Shown one piece after another: positions 20,723 through 31,552 of a stretch of DNA of 64,000 nucleotides. The stretch is from contig JAPEUT010000117.1 of NCBI GenBank assembly GCA_027946375.1, positions 1-64,000 on the forward strand. The letters are read 5' to 3'. The notes beneath the pieces were generated by a model, which searched no databases, had not been told where the DNA came from, and saw only the letters and a program-made list of their open reading frames with translations. A program made the position numbers and the translations under genes. How positions within the stretch are numbered: the stretch's first letter is position 1; the number at the start of each line of letters is the position of its first letter. Origin of the DNA: Neodidymelliopsis sp. IMI 364377 (Eukaryota; Ascomycota; Dothideomycetes; Pleosporales; Didymellaceae).

Positions 20723-22690
20723 CTAAGCATCCAAGTTCAGCCTCTCTAGCAAACTATCAATCTTGCCCAACAAGATCTGGTAGTTTTGAGCATCTTGCAA
20801 GAATTCGTCACCGATAATCTCTCCATCCAGAGTCCGGATGGCACCCGCAGCGATCTGCTGCTCGACAGGAGGGGCTTGCTCGTTCTTCTTCACATCCAGC
20901 GAGTTGTCCTCAAGCTCAAGATCATCCATGGAGATTCCAAGATCTGTCTGCGCAGCCTTGATTGCAGCATCTTCGTCCATCATCTCATCCAGTCCACTGT
21001 CCTCAAACCGAAGTCTGAAGCGTTCTGAGAGGTAGTATCGAATGTCGTCAACCAGCTCTACCGTATCTGTCTCTTGACGCGCCTTGACTCTGTTGGCTGA
21101 CTCCTGCACAATCTGTGCAAACTCCGGCTCATCAATGTAGAACTCAAGTCGATAAGCGATGTATCGAGCCGCAAATTCTTCCAAACGCTGCACTTTTGTC
21201 TCCCAACCAGCCTGCAGGACCTCGTAGATGTCAACAGTCTCATCTGCGTCAGTCGCGCCACGTGGATTGTCTGACTCCACAGCCGATGTGGAGCCATTTC
21301 CAAGTGCCGAGATAATAATGGCTGCGCGCTGCTTCAACTTCTCGATGAAAAGCATGTCTGCTGCAAAGAGTACGTCGATGGCGATATCAAGACCAAAGTC
21401 TGCGCGTTCAGTGTACATGAAAGTGAGAATCGTCTCGAGGACAGCTGGTGAGCAGTCAACGGTCACTACTTGAAGATGAGGCGTCTCTTGCGCTTCTTTG
21501 AACTCTGAGCTGAACATGGTGAGGAAATACTCGGATCGCAAGAGCATCGCGCGATGCGCTGGATAAACGGTCGATTTTCGTGGCTTTCGTTGCCTTGATG
21601 AAGATCTCGACTGGACAGGGCCGACTGGGAGACCGTTGAGCGGTCCATTTGTCGTTCTCGTAGCTGGAGTTGATGTACCTGGTTCCTCAGGCTGCACTTC
21701 TTCATCTTCATCTGCGCGCAGCAGTATGTCGGCAAAGATGGAATTATCACGATCCCACTTGATGTTGTCGACCTTGTCTGTGTCAACGACCCTCTTGTGC
21801 TTGACGATGTTGCTCTGGAACCAGTCGTGCATTTGATCCCGGCCTCGCGAAAGCTCGTCTGCTCTACGCTGCCGTAACCGTCGTCTATCGTCGATTTCTG
21901 TAATATCCTCAAACAACCTCTCAATCTCGAGTTGCTTGCCAATCTTGTCGATGCCGTTCAGCACCACCATCTCCTGCTCATCACTCAAGCCTAGTAGCGC
22001 GCGCCGTATGGACACCTCCTGGAAGTACAAATACTGCAGTGCCATTCCCAGCGACTCTGCTGGTATCTTCTCGGGCAACTTCCATGATGTAGTGGATGGC
22101 GCTGCTGCTAGCTTCTTCGCAAAGTACGGCGACCGCGCAGCCAGCAGGAACTTGTGCAGGTGGAAGGTTTGGTCGTATGCAGTGATTGTGATATCGGCGG
22201 TTTTCGGTGACGGGCGAGTTAGAAGTGAGGTGATGTGCGCCGCAAGCGGTTGTAGAGGGTTTGTCGATTTCGCATAGTCGTAGGATAGCAGTAGGTTTCG
22301 TATTCGGTCGTTGAGCGCATTATACAAGCAGCGTTCACCTTGAAAGGTATCTCGCTCACAGAGCGCACCATTCTCGAGAAGCAACCGTATAACCTCGTAA
22401 TGGCCACACAGACTGGCCTTCACCGGTCAGCTCTCATGGAAGAAGCATGAAATTCAGAATCTTACAAGAATCAAAGGCGTATAGTCATATTTGTCGCGTG
22501 CGTTCAGATTCACACCCTGCGAGATCATCTCCTGGCAGACTTTCAAGTCACCCCGCCGACACGCCTCGCAGAACAACCTGAAGTCATCGCTCAGGTCCAG
22601 CGGGTTCTCCTCCTTCAGCTGCCCAGACGAAATCGCCTGCGCTTCCGTCGCGAGGGCAGCCTCAAGCTCGTACTTCTTCTTGACGTCCAT
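20723..22690 (-). CDS. Ankyrin-BTB/POZ protein (ABTB1/BPOZ-like)
   Basis: Exons 22690-22466 and 22417-20723 (intron 48 bp); 639 aa. Residues ~30-105 form ankyrin repeats (FCEACRRGDLKVCQEMI, ASLCGHYEVIRLLLENGA). Two BTB domains follow: one starting near ADITITAYDQTFHLHKFLLAARSPYF and a second around VYPAHRAMLLRSEYFLTMFSSEF. A Ser/Arg/Pro-rich linker with RSSSRQRKPRKS precedes the second. The C-terminal ~150 residues are helical and acidic. The architecture matches ABTB1/BPOZ proteins and yeast YIL001W. BTB domains dimerise and often recruit targets to cullin-3 ligases; that role here is inferred. It is divergent from the NIMA-type kinase gene, sharing a 277-bp promoter region. Confidence 0.85.
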
Positions 22691-22967
22691 TGTGGCAAAT
22701 GCGAGTAGTTCTCACGCAGCACCAGACGTTGGTCACATCTTTTGAGCGGTGGCGTCAGAGCCTCGGTGGTAAGGCGGCGAAGTGGACCCCTAGCAACCTC
22801 GTGCATGGTTGTCTAGCCGACGGCACCTGCCCAAACAAGGCTAAACAATCAAAGGGCATGTCTGCCCGCAACATCGCATGTCCTGCGCACCACTAACGCC
22901 GCAGCATCCCACATCCCCATATAACTTTCGTTGCATGTATTCAGCGCAATAATAATACACCGCCATC

Positions 22968-25322
22968 ATGCCAGAGGACGACAAGTACGACGTCCTGGAG
23001 AAAATTGGTGCGTGCAGCGCGTCGAGCACTGGGCCCGTGTCTCAGAGGTGGAATGGCATACTGATGGCACGACAGGACATGGCTCCTTTGGAATCATTCG
23101 AAAAGTCAAGCGCAAGTCGGATGGCTACATCCTCTGCCGCAAGGAGATCAGCTACTGCAAGATGTCGCAGAAGGAGCGCGAGCAGCTGCAGGCCGAACTA
23201 TCCATCCTGAAGGAACTACGCCACCCGAACATCGTCGCCTACTTCGAACGCGACCACATCAAAGCGAGCCAGGACCTGCATCTGTACATGGAATACTGCG
23301 GCAACGGAGATCTAGGACGCGTCATTCGCGATCTGAAGAACAAGAACCAGGTCTGCGAGGAGGAGTTCGTCTGGAGCATCTTCAGCCAGATCATCAGCGC
23401 CCTGTACCGCTGCCACTATGGCGAGGACCCGCCTGCTGCTGGGCGCAATGTTATGGGACTGGCTGCGAACGCGAAGCCTACTCGCGACGCGCGCTCAAGG
23501 CCCATGATTCTTCACCGCGACTTGAAACCTGAGAACAGTTAGTGGACCCTGATGACGTATCAAACACGATCGATCGATGAGTGCTAACAAAAGAACAACA
23601 ACAGTCTTCCTCGGTGACGATAACTCGGTCAAGCTTGGTGACTTCGGTCTCTCCAAGATCCTGCAATCGCACGACTTCGCGTCCACCTATGTCGGCACCC
23701 CCTTCTACATGTCGCCGGAGATCTGTAAGGCGGAGCAGTACGGCCCTCACTCTGATATCTGGGCATTGGGATGCATAATATACGAGATGTGTGCAAAGGC
23801 ACCGCCGTTCAACGCGAAGACACACTTCGATCTCATCCAGAAGATCAAAACCGGTCGCTACCCAGACATACCAGCATGCTACTCTGCAGAGCTGCGCAAA
23901 GTCATTGCTAGCTGCTTACAGGTCACACCGGACCACCGTCCAGACACTGCCGCCTTGCTCAACCTGCCAATCGTGAAGCTGATGCGCAAGGAACAGGAAG
24001 TGGTCAAGCTGGGACAGGATCTGAAAGAGCAGAGGATGTTGGCAGCACAAAGAGAGAGGGAAGCCAACACAACAATAGAGCGCATGCGCAAGGAGATCGA
24101 CGACCAGCTGCGACGAGAGTGGGAAGTCAAGGCGCGACTGGAGATCGAGCGTCAGGTCAAGCTCCAGACAGAGGAGCGCATCCAGAAAGAGCTGACACAG
24201 CTGCAAGCCACGTTCGAAGACGAGGTCCAGAAGCGCGTAAAGGAGGCTTTGAAGAAGCACCCCAAGCGACCCAGCAAATCACCAAAACTCGCTCCTCGAT
24301 CAAACACACCGACCATGCAGCCAGTAGAGCAGGAGCTGCTGTTCCCCGCTGAAACCGAGGCGATCGTTGTCAACGACTCAACAAGCACACTGGGCACCAA
24401 CTCTGGCTTCGGCAGCGGCACTGACATTTCCGCTCTGTCACTGGAGGACTCCCCAGAACACCCGGAACATGTCACAATCACGGCGAAGCTCAAGCGTCCC
24501 AACCGTGCACCTTTGTCTCGTGCGCGCACAATGTTCGCTCCGAACCTGCCTTCATCGCCTGTAGACGTCCAGATGGGTGAGCCATCACCAGCACCAGCTT
24601 CCCTTGCTGGATTGTCTCTCTCGCCTCGCAAGATGGTCTCTCGCCAGAACATATTTGCAGCTGCCAAGGATGGAGCGAAGAGGTGGGAAGCAGAGGTTCC
24701 GCCCTCACCGACAGACGAAGAATGGAATGGCGACTTCGACGACGATGACGACCTCCCCGTTCTCCCTTCACCAACCCGCGCCCGCAGTGCTAACAGCAAC
24801 CGCTCCGCGAACGAGGATCCCTTCAAGCTGCTCGCCGCTGCTGCTCGCCCTCTTGTCAAACCTCACCACCGCCTAGGCAGCACACCAAACCTCGCACCCG
24901 CAAACAAACCCCGACCTGTTTCAGCAGTGCCAATAATTGCGACATCACCGAGCCGACCAAAGTCAAAGTCTGCAGAGTTGCTCTCTCCTTCACCAAGGAA
25001 GACGCACCTCCAGCCCACCGCTGCCTCTGCAGCACGCTCTGAGCCTGCCAGCGGACTCAAGTCCAAGAAGGGCAACGAAGCGATCCGTATCCAAGCAATG
25101 CGCAACAACGGCGGTGTGCAGGGTCGCACATTGGTCGAGCTTCAGCAGGCAAGAGGCATTCCCGTCCAGACTATGAGTGATGATGAGGGGATCAGGAAGC
25201 GCGGATTCGGGTACAGGAGTCCGGTGAAGCTGAGGACCAAGGAGCCAGCGGTATGGGATCCCGAGACAGAGCCTGAGATGCCGAGCCCCTTTATTGTGAG
25301 GAGTAAGAGGATTGTGCGGTGA
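22968..25322 (+). CDS. nimA: NIMA-type mitotic serine/threonine kinase
   Basis: Exons 22968-23007, 23076-23537 and 23605-25322 (introns 68 and 67 bp); 739 aa. The kinase domain (about residues 7-300) has the Gly-loop split by intron 1 (KIG|HGSFG), the Lys in CRKEISY, HRDLKPEN, DFG at 180-182 and MSPE. A loop insert before HRD (DPPAAGRNVMGLAANAKPT) is typical of fungal NIMA. A charged coiled coil follows (about residues 310-400, rich in Glu/Arg/Gln). The tail is long, Ser/Pro-rich and probably disordered, with candidate PEST-like stretches. In Aspergillus, NIMA promotes mitotic entry and chromatin condensation; length is close to the 699-aa A. nidulans protein. The second intron uses a GTTAGT donor. 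Confidence 0.92.
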
Positions 25323-25830
25323 TGTGGTCACCAAACAATGATGATTGACGACGGGTAATACTGGCATATTTGGATACCATGGGTAGAGGAAGACGGAGGC
25401 TTGTTTGGCAGAAGGGCGAAGTGAAGAAGTTGGATTGACTATGGTCTGTCCGTCCTATCCTTCAATCTCTTCTCTTTGTTGTTCTTGGGCGTTTTGACTG
25501 CATTTCTTCGCGTCTTCGCCGGGTGGAGACTTCATTTCAGTAAGCATACTAGCATCATTCGGCGATATTTATGAGGGGTAGGCGTTTAGTTTGGCATTCG
25601 GTCAGGTGGATTCGCTTCGTTGGAGAGGCTTGTTACTATAGGCTATGTTTGGTCTGAAATGTTATCACGACTTATACTTCACATTGTATCAGGATGATGA
25701 TGTTGGTGATGAAATGATCTCCACGCCCCACCAGCTGTTAAGCTTAACTTTAGCGCCGTCGAGCTCAAGCTCCAAAATTTCCAACACCACAACGTCACCA
25801 ACCTCGACCACCCACACGAATATATACACA
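25323..25830. other. Intergenic, 508 bp
   Basis: 3' flank of the kinase gene and promoter of RRP43 on the same strand. T-rich near 25450-25520; no open frame of note. Confidence 0.5.
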
Positions 25831-26850
25831 ATGGCGACCGCAACTCCCGCGCCTCCACCGGCCCTCACTTTTCCCCGCCCAATCTTCGCCGCCGTCTCGC
25901 CTCACCCATTCCTCCAGGCACACCTCTCCGCCAGCAAAATCGCTCTTCGCGCCAACGGCCGCGCCGCCCACGAATTTCGCGCCCCCGGCGTCAACACAGG
26001 GAGTCTCACACACTGCAATGGCTCTGCCGTGGTGCGTCTAGGAAACACCAGCGTAGTCTGCGGCGTGCGCGCCGAAATCCTGCGAGAAGAAGACACACCG
26101 GGCACATCTGCACCAAGCGCAGTGAACGCGAATGGCGAAGTTGATGACGACGACGAGGCCACTGAAAGCGACGAAGTAGAGCATCTGCGCCTCCTAGTCC
26201 CCAACGTCGAACTCAGCACAGGATCAACACCCAACCACATCCCCGGCAACGCGCCGAGCACCTTTGCACAGGCCCTCATCACACGGATACGCAGTCTGCT
26301 GCACAGCACGAAGCTGCTTCGAGCGCGCGATCTCAGGATCAATTACACGCCCTCGGCGAACCATGAGGATCCCGACACGCAGCCCCAGACTGAGGACAAG
26401 GGGTATTGGGTGCTGTATCTCGATGTGTTTTTCATCAGTATAGACGGTAATGCGTTTGATGCGTCTTGGTTGGCTATTCTCGCTGCGCTGAGGAATACGA
26501 GGTTGCCGCATGCGTATTTTGATGAGGAGTATGAGGGTATTCTGTGTGAGGATGATCCAAAGACGGCGAGGAAGCTGGCGTTGAGGGGGTTGCCGGTGCC
26601 TAGCTCTTTTGCTGTGTTTGAGGGGAGGGGGGACGGTGAGGAGGCAGGAAAGTGGGTGTTGAGTGATCCTGATGCGTTTGAGGAGGGGGTTTGCAGGGAG
26701 ACGGTCACGGTGACTGTGGATGGGAAGGTGGTGAGGAGGATAGAGAAGAGTGGTGGGGGTGTGGTTGGGAGAGAGACGATGAAGACGCTGGTGCAGAGGG
26801 CGACGGAGAGGTGGAGTGTTGTTGAAGGGGCGGTTGGTGGTGGAGCTTGA
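25831..26850 (+). CDS. RRP43: Exosome core subunit Rrp43 (RNase PH fold)
   Basis: Single exon, 339 aa, starting at the ATG at 25831 just after a TATATACACA stretch. The frame is open further upstream, but that part reads like 5' UTR. The RNase PH fold is visible: FLQAHLSASKIALRANGR, TGSLTHCNGSAVVRLGNTSVVCGVRAEI, LVPNVELSTGSTP, WVLYLDVFFISIDGNAFDAS. Rrp43 is a structural subunit of the six-member ring of the RNA exosome, which works in 3'-5' RNA decay and rRNA processing in nucleus and cytoplasm. The catalytic residues of bacterial RNase PH appear to be missing, as usual for eukaryotic ring subunits. The acidic insert (EVDDDDEATESDE) is a local feature. Convergent with the flavoprotein gene, 155 bp apart. 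Confidence 0.88.
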   Translation: MATATPAPPPALTFPRPIFAAVSPHPFLQAHLSASKIALRANGRAAHEFRAPGVNTGSLTHCNGSAVVRLGNTSVVCGVRAEILREEDTPGTSAPSAVNANGEVDDDDEATESDEVEHLRLLVPNVELSTGSTPNHIPGNAPSTFAQALITRIRSLLHSTKLLRARDLRINYTPSANHEDPDTQPQTEDKGYWVLYLDVFFISIDGNAFDASWLAILAALRNTRLPHAYFDEEYEGILCEDDPKTARKLALRGLPVPSSFAVFEGRGDGEEAGKWVLSDPDAFEEGVCRETVTVTVDGKVVRRIEKSGGGVVGRETMKTLVQRATERWSVVEGAVGGGA

Positions 26851-27005
26851 GTGATGAAGAATACTCGTTCAGCTACAAACTGTACACGAGGTATGATGAG
26901 ACCGACCACGATCACAGTTGTCCAAACAAACAAATACCAAACATTACAACACATTACACCCAGGGTATTCATCACACTTTCCCATACATAGACATGTCCA
27001 TCACC

Positions 27006-28286
27006 TCACCCCTGGCTCAACCCCGCCTTCCCCATATTCTGCACCGGCGTCCACTTGGTCTCCTTCTTCCACTGATCGCCCCTAATCGTCCCCTGCGCCA
27101 ACTGACTAATCAAATAATCCCTCCCCTTAATCATCCACACCATCTGACTCGGCACTTTAAAACCATTGAACGCACCAACCCCCTTCTGCGTCCCAATCGG
27201 GCAAATCTGCTGTTCCTTGAGATTGGGGTTGTAGTGTCTATCGCCACCGAATACCGTGCCGTCAATGTGTCGGATAAGGTCTTGCTTGAGGTTCGTCATC
27301 ACCACGGGCACAGCGAGACTCAGGTCCATGACGCCGCCGCGCGTGTAGCTTCCCACATCGCCGAGGGCGTAGACGCGGGGGCCGGCAGAGTCGTGTTCGA
27401 CGCGGAGAGTCTGCGGGTTGCAGGCTACTTTGTTGCGGTTGTCGAGCCAGTCTTTGGGGAGGAACGAAGTGTTTGGTTTTGTGCCTGTGGCGTCGATGTA
27501 GATGTCTGCTTCGAGGGTTTCGCCGTTGGAGAGCTCGACTTTGGTTTTTGCGTCGGCGGCGTCGCTGGTTTTGGTTGCGGACACGACGCGTGTGTTGTAT
27601 GTGACGTTGCAGCCGAGCTTCTTGAGGAAGCCTTCAGCGGTCTTGCCAATGGATTCGCGGAGCACAGGGAGCAATTTCTTGTCTGCGCAGACGAGGGTGA
27701 CTTGTGCTTTGGGGTTCTTGGGAGCTGCAGCCATGAAGCCTGGACGGCCGTTTAGAATCTCAGCGACTTCGCCAGCGGTTTCGACACCGACAGGACCGCC
27801 ACCGCCAATGATGACTGTCTTTGCGGTCTTGAGACCACTCTGAAAGGCGTCGTAGATGTTCTCGAGGGCTTCGCGGTCCGTTGCCTGGGTGAACAGTGGG
27901 CTCGGTGTTGTGAAGCCAGTTGCGATGACGAGTGCCGCATACGGAATAGACTGTTGCTCGCCCTCCACAGTCTCGACGGAGACAGACTGTCCTGCAGCGT
28001 CTACGTGTGTCGCTGTGCCTTGGATGAACTTGAACTTTGGAAACGCGTATGTGAACGCTGGTTCGATTGGGTAGAAGATCTGATCCGAGGGCATCATCTG
28101 CTTAGATACGATGGCCCTGGGCGCAGCAAACCTCCAGTAGAGGTCCTTCGAAGGATTCACGAGCGTGACATTGTACGTGACACCGTCTTTCTTTGGCAGC
28201 TGGGGAATCGTGTGCTTCAGCGCATAATGCGCGGCGCTGATGCCGGCATAGGAACCGCCAAGGATGAGGATTGTTTCTGTGCTCAT
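27006..28286 (-). CDS. AIF/FSP1-like FAD-dependent oxidoreductase
   Basis: Single exon, 426 aa. The FAD-binding Rossmann motif is at the N-terminus (ILILGGSYAGISAAHYAL), the ATGFTTPSP segment follows, an NAD(P)H-binding Rossmann motif is at about 170 (VIIGGGGPVGVETAGEVAE), and YALGDVGSY contacts FAD. The layout matches AIF-like proteins of the AMID/AIFM2 (FSP1) group, which oxidise NAD(P)H and reduce quinones. There is no cleavable presequence, so it is cytosolic or peripheral to membranes. AIF-type apoptotic roles in fungi are not assured; a quinone or disulfide reductase role is equally likely. Confidence 0.87.
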   Translation of the reverse strand: MSTETILILGGSYAGISAAHYALKHTIPQLPKKDGVTYNVTLVNPSKDLYWRFAAPRAIVSKQMMPSDQIFYPIEPAFTYAFPKFKFIQGTATHVDAAGQSVSVETVEGEQQSIPYAALVIATGFTTPSPLFTQATDREALENIYDAFQSGLKTAKTVIIGGGGPVGVETAGEVAEILNGRPGFMAAAPKNPKAQVTLVCADKKLLPVLRESIGKTAEGFLKKLGCNVTYNTRVVSATKTSDAADAKTKVELSNGETLEADIYIDATGTKPNTSFLPKDWLDNRNKVACNPQTLRVEHDSAGPRVYALGDVGSYTRGGVMDLSLAVPVVMTNLKQDLIRHIDGTVFGGDRHYNPNLKEQQICPIGTQKGVGAFNGFKVPSQMVWMIKGRDYLISQLAQGTIRGDQWKKETKWTPVQNMGKAGLSQG

Positions 28287-29368
28287 GACGATGGCGAAGA
28301 CAAGAACTGATGGGTATCAAGCAGAGACGAAGCAGACAGCGAGGAGAAGACAAAAGATCAAAAGACGTCGCGACAAAAAGCAAAGAGTCAAGACAGCGGC
28401 GCGCCTAAAATAAAGTTGAGGATGCCCTAAGCTTCAGCGTGCCTTAGGACTAAGTATGGGGAGCCGAGATCTCGGAAGAGTTGCAGCAGTGCAGGGGCAA
28501 ACCGGTGGTTAGTCGTGGAATATCGATTAAGGAATAGAGAGTGCTCTTGCAAACTTGACTTGCCTCCAAGGCAGTTTTGTGTGTTTGCCAGGTGCATGTT
28601 AGACAGTGTTCAGGTCGTTCTCTATCCTGTTGAGCTTGCGCATTGCGAGAGTAGTGAGTTGGTGGAGGCTGACATCGGAAACACAGGTCGAACGCCCGGT
28701 TCTAGCCTCTCACGGATTAGACTCGGCAGCTCCCTCCACGGAGCACCCCTGACCGGTCAGGCTGTTCAAGTATCACGCGTCTCTGGTGCTGCAGAGGCAT
28801 GTAGCAATCCTAGGGCTTGAAAGTACTCCGATCAGCAGTCATCTGCAAGTCAGACTACAGATATTGATCATCCATGCATGATCATGTTTACCGCGACCAT
28901 TTCTCGTCCAAAGCTGACGCGCAGAATTGGTCTCATTCCTCTCCTGCAACGTGAGGAGTCGCTTGTTACGTTGCGCGCTTAATAGTCATTCGCATCTGGA
29001 GGGATTAGGTTACTTTCGGTGCATGTATCTTCACGTTGCTACCCAGCAAGCCGCAAACTTCAAAATAGGCTGTCAATGTCAACATGCTCGTTAGCTATGG
29101 CAGATCATTGCCGTTGGATAGATCATCACTGAGTTAGTTACAGTGATAAATCTGTTGCGTGCTGGGATATTTTTCATTTCATATCTTTCATGATACGCCA
29201 GTCTGGTGTCCGCTATCGTCGGTCCACCACAACTGCCCAACTCGAACGAAGCTGATGACTGCATGGGTTTGGTGTGCGACCCAGAACAGTACACCCATAG
29301 ACCATTGCTGCATTTACGCACAATGCCTCTACACACTTCGCTTCCCTGGCTGCTTACTAATAAGCGCC
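28287..29368. other. Intergenic, 1082 bp
   Basis: Upstream region of the flavoprotein gene and 3' flank of EGD1. It contains a perfect 14-bp palindrome (CCTGACCGGTCAGG, about 28748-28761) and a near-palindrome around a CATGCATG core near 28873. No gene or RNA was recognised. Confidence 0.45.
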
Positions 29369-30267
29369 TTACTCGACGTCAGGCTTGTTCTCGGCCGACT
29401 CGAAGTTGTCGCCGGCAACGAGGTCGGGGATGTCATCGTCATCCTCATCGTCGTCCTTCTCGCCAGCCTCACCCTTCTCCTTCTGCATGCTCTGGTAGCT
29501 CTCGGCGAGCTTGCGCAGCGATGCGAGCGAGTCGGGGCCGAGCTGGTTGAGGATACCGGGGACGAGCTCGGTCAGCTCCTTGTCCTCACCGGCGCCGTAG
29601 ATGGCGAAGGTGTTGGCGGGTACCGAGGCGTGGACTGCAGGGTTGTGTCAGTAGGTGTGCTTGTGCGAATCCTTGGCATGGATCGACTGGCAGGCTTCAC
29701 GCATGACAGCAGTTGCGCCTCTCTATCAAGACTGTCAAAACTATCAAGACTGCCTAGTCGTGATTCTCCAATGCCGTCAAGGTAGATGGAAATGGCTAGA
29801 CCCACCCTTTGGTGCCGCGAAGTGGATGACGTTGCCGTCGCTCTTGAACATGTTGACCTCCTCAATAGCCTGGATGGGCTGGACGTTCAGCTTCTTGAGC
29901 GCAGCCTGGAGCTTCTTGTCGTCGGTTCCGGCAGCCCTGTGGACCTTCTTGACCTTCCTGCGGGGTGTGCCCTTGCCTCTATAATGCCCAATTAGCCTCG
30001 TGTGTCATGGTCCGTGTTTTTCGTGCGTTCAGATCTCGGTGTATGCGACGTGTGATGGGGGGATGCGTAGGTTTGCGATGATGTATATGCGGGGCTGTCA
30101 AAATTCGAAGAAGAGGTCTGCTTACCCTGTTCACATGTGTTAGCCTGTCCATTGCGTCTCAAGCTCTGCACACGAGCTTATTCGAAGCCCTGCGATTCCA
30201 TCTTCGCGGGAGACAACATACCAATGCGCACCGACGCCTGCATGCGTGCCAGCTTGGCCTGATCCAT
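29369..30267 (-). CDS. EGD1: Nascent polypeptide-associated complex subunit beta
   Basis: Exons 30267-30222, 30126 (one nucleotide), 29978-29806 and 29634-29369; 161 aa. NAC beta binds ribosomes near the tunnel exit and shields nascent chains. The N-terminus MDQAKLARMQASVRIG-GKGTPRRKVKK carries the ribosome-binding RRKVKK motif. The NAC domain follows (VNMFKSDGNVIHFAAPKVHAS, LGPDSLASLRKLAESY), and the acidic tail ends NKPDVE. The conserved RIGGKGT requires ATT-G + G + A-GGC. The middle G is a lone base at 30126, flanked by a perfect acceptor (GCTAAC...AACAG) and donor (GTAAGC). The introns are then 95, 147 and 171 bp. An alternative single 244-bp intron using the AG two bases further on keeps frame but deletes one conserved Gly. 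Confidence 0.9.
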
Positions 30268-30832
30268 ATTTGCGGTTGTGGGGGGAGAGTGACTGTGGGA
30301 GGGTCTGTGGTCGCAGGAGCGTCAGCAAAAGGTCGAGAAAAATTCGGGCGGCACAGCTTCGAGCTTTCGGGCACGGGCGCGGTTCGGACTCACCTAGATT
30401 CGGCGTTGTGAGGCAAGACTCAGCTTGGTGTTGCGTGGTAGACTCAGCGTGGTGTTGCACCACCCTAAGCGAGCGCTCGGTCTTCAAGTTGCGGGGCAAA
30501 ACCACAGCTCCCCATTACAACACTTCACTACGTCAAGAATCACTGTGAACGGGAAATCACGCTATGCAGCAGTGCCTGCAGTGACGCTCATAGATGTACG
30601 GCTGAGCAATGGCGTTGAACGACGGTCCTCATCACCTGTGAAGTTGGATAGGCGAGTGAGATTACTGCGAAAACACAAAGTCGCAAAGACCATCGCAGAC
30701 ACATCACTGTATTAGTTCTCAGTAATGGTTGCACTTGAATTTGGTATCATTCATGCTGTACGAGTAGGTATCATCGCTATGGTAAAGAACCTGCTTGCTC
30801 CAGGCAAGACTAATCTGCAATCACCAACGTCT
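30268..30832. other. Intergenic, 565 bp
   Basis: EGD1 promoter and 3' flank of the BIM1-like gene. It contains a two-copy tandem repeat (separate entry). No gene. Confidence 0.5.
30417..30464. repeat. 24-bp tandem repeat in the EGD1 promoter
   Basis: Two copies of an 18-bp unit beginning GACTCAGC and ending GGTGTTGC (30417-30434, 30441-30458; one mismatch) with 24-bp spacing. A weaker GACTCACC copy lies ~30 bp before. The GACTCA core resembles half of a Gcn4-type site. Confidence 0.4.
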
Positions 30833-31552
30833 TTACAAAAGCGTCAAACCAACCAGACCGACCGCGCCAAGAACCCAGGAGACAGCCTTTGCTTGTGCAG
30901 CGTCGCCGGTGTGACTTGCTGAAGGAGAGGCAGCAGCACCGCTCCCGCTGGCCGACGCACTTGCACTTGTGCTCGCACTTGTGCCGTTGGGACTACCAGA
31001 GATGTTTTGCTGGGTAACCGATACGCCGCTGCCGTTCTTGCAGTTGGTGCCGTAGTCTGACGAGGAGAGCGCTGCGGTGACAAAGTTCACATCGGCGCAC
31101 TGGCTGTATGTTAGCGACGTCAGGTGATCGACCTGGGGTGAGCTTACCTGGTAGAGAGCGCTCTCGCCACTCGCATTGGTAATAACTTGGATTGTGGCTT
31201 TTGTGCCTTCGCTGACGTTCAGACTCGATGGAACGTTGATGTCGCCCAAGCAGAAGTCACCGTAGCCCGAAACCTGGAATTGAGGGTACAGCACAGTGCT
31301 GAAGCCATCGCCTGGGTTGTCGCCTACGGCCAAGTACACCGCTATGTTGGTCTGTTGATGTCCTAGCTTGAGCTGAATAGGTCCACCGGTGATGGGGAAG
31401 TCGGTGCGTTGGCTTGATACTGTGTCGTAGCTTCCGCAAGGGAAGGTGGGCTCCTTGTCTTCGTCGAAGCCACGAGATGTAGGGTAGTTGAGGTTGAAAT
31501 GAGCAAGAACAGCAGGCAAGAGCGCAAGCGCAGTGATTGATTTGGGGAACAT
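30833..31552 (-). CDS. Copper acquisition factor BIM1-like protein (LPMO-like fold)
   Basis: Exons 31552-31148 and 31099-30833 (intron 48 bp); 223 aa. A signal peptide (MFPKSITALALLPAVLA) is followed at once by HFNLNYPTSRG, so His18 becomes the N-terminal residue of the mature protein, as needed for a copper histidine brace. A PCG motif and three more Cys (FCLGD, QCADV, NCKNG) can form two disulfides. N-glycosylation sites are present. A Ser/Ala/Gly-rich stalk and hydrophobic C-terminus suggest a GPI anchor. This fits the BIM1-like/X325 family: LPMO-derived copper-binding proteins without shown polysaccharide oxidation. In Cryptococcus, Bim1 works with Ctr1 in copper uptake. The intron is 48 nt with no stop, so a retained form would insert 16 residues. 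Confidence 0.85.
   Translation of the reverse strand: MFPKSITALALLPAVLAHFNLNYPTSRGFDEDKEPTFPCGSYDTVSSQRTDFPITGGPIQLKLGHQQTNIAVYLAVGDNPGDGFSTVLYPQFQVSGYGDFCLGDINVPSSLNVSEGTKATIQVITNASGESALYQVSSPQVDHLTSLTYSQCADVNFVTAALSSSDYGTNCKNGSGVSVTQQNISGSPNGTSASTSASASASGSGAAASPSASHTGDAAQAKAVSWVLGAVGLVGLTLL

Noticed and set aside
28748..28761. Perfect palindrome CCTGACCGGTCAGG
   Set aside because: Single copy, about 460 bp upstream of the flavoprotein ATG and not repeated in the window. Too little to call a binding site.
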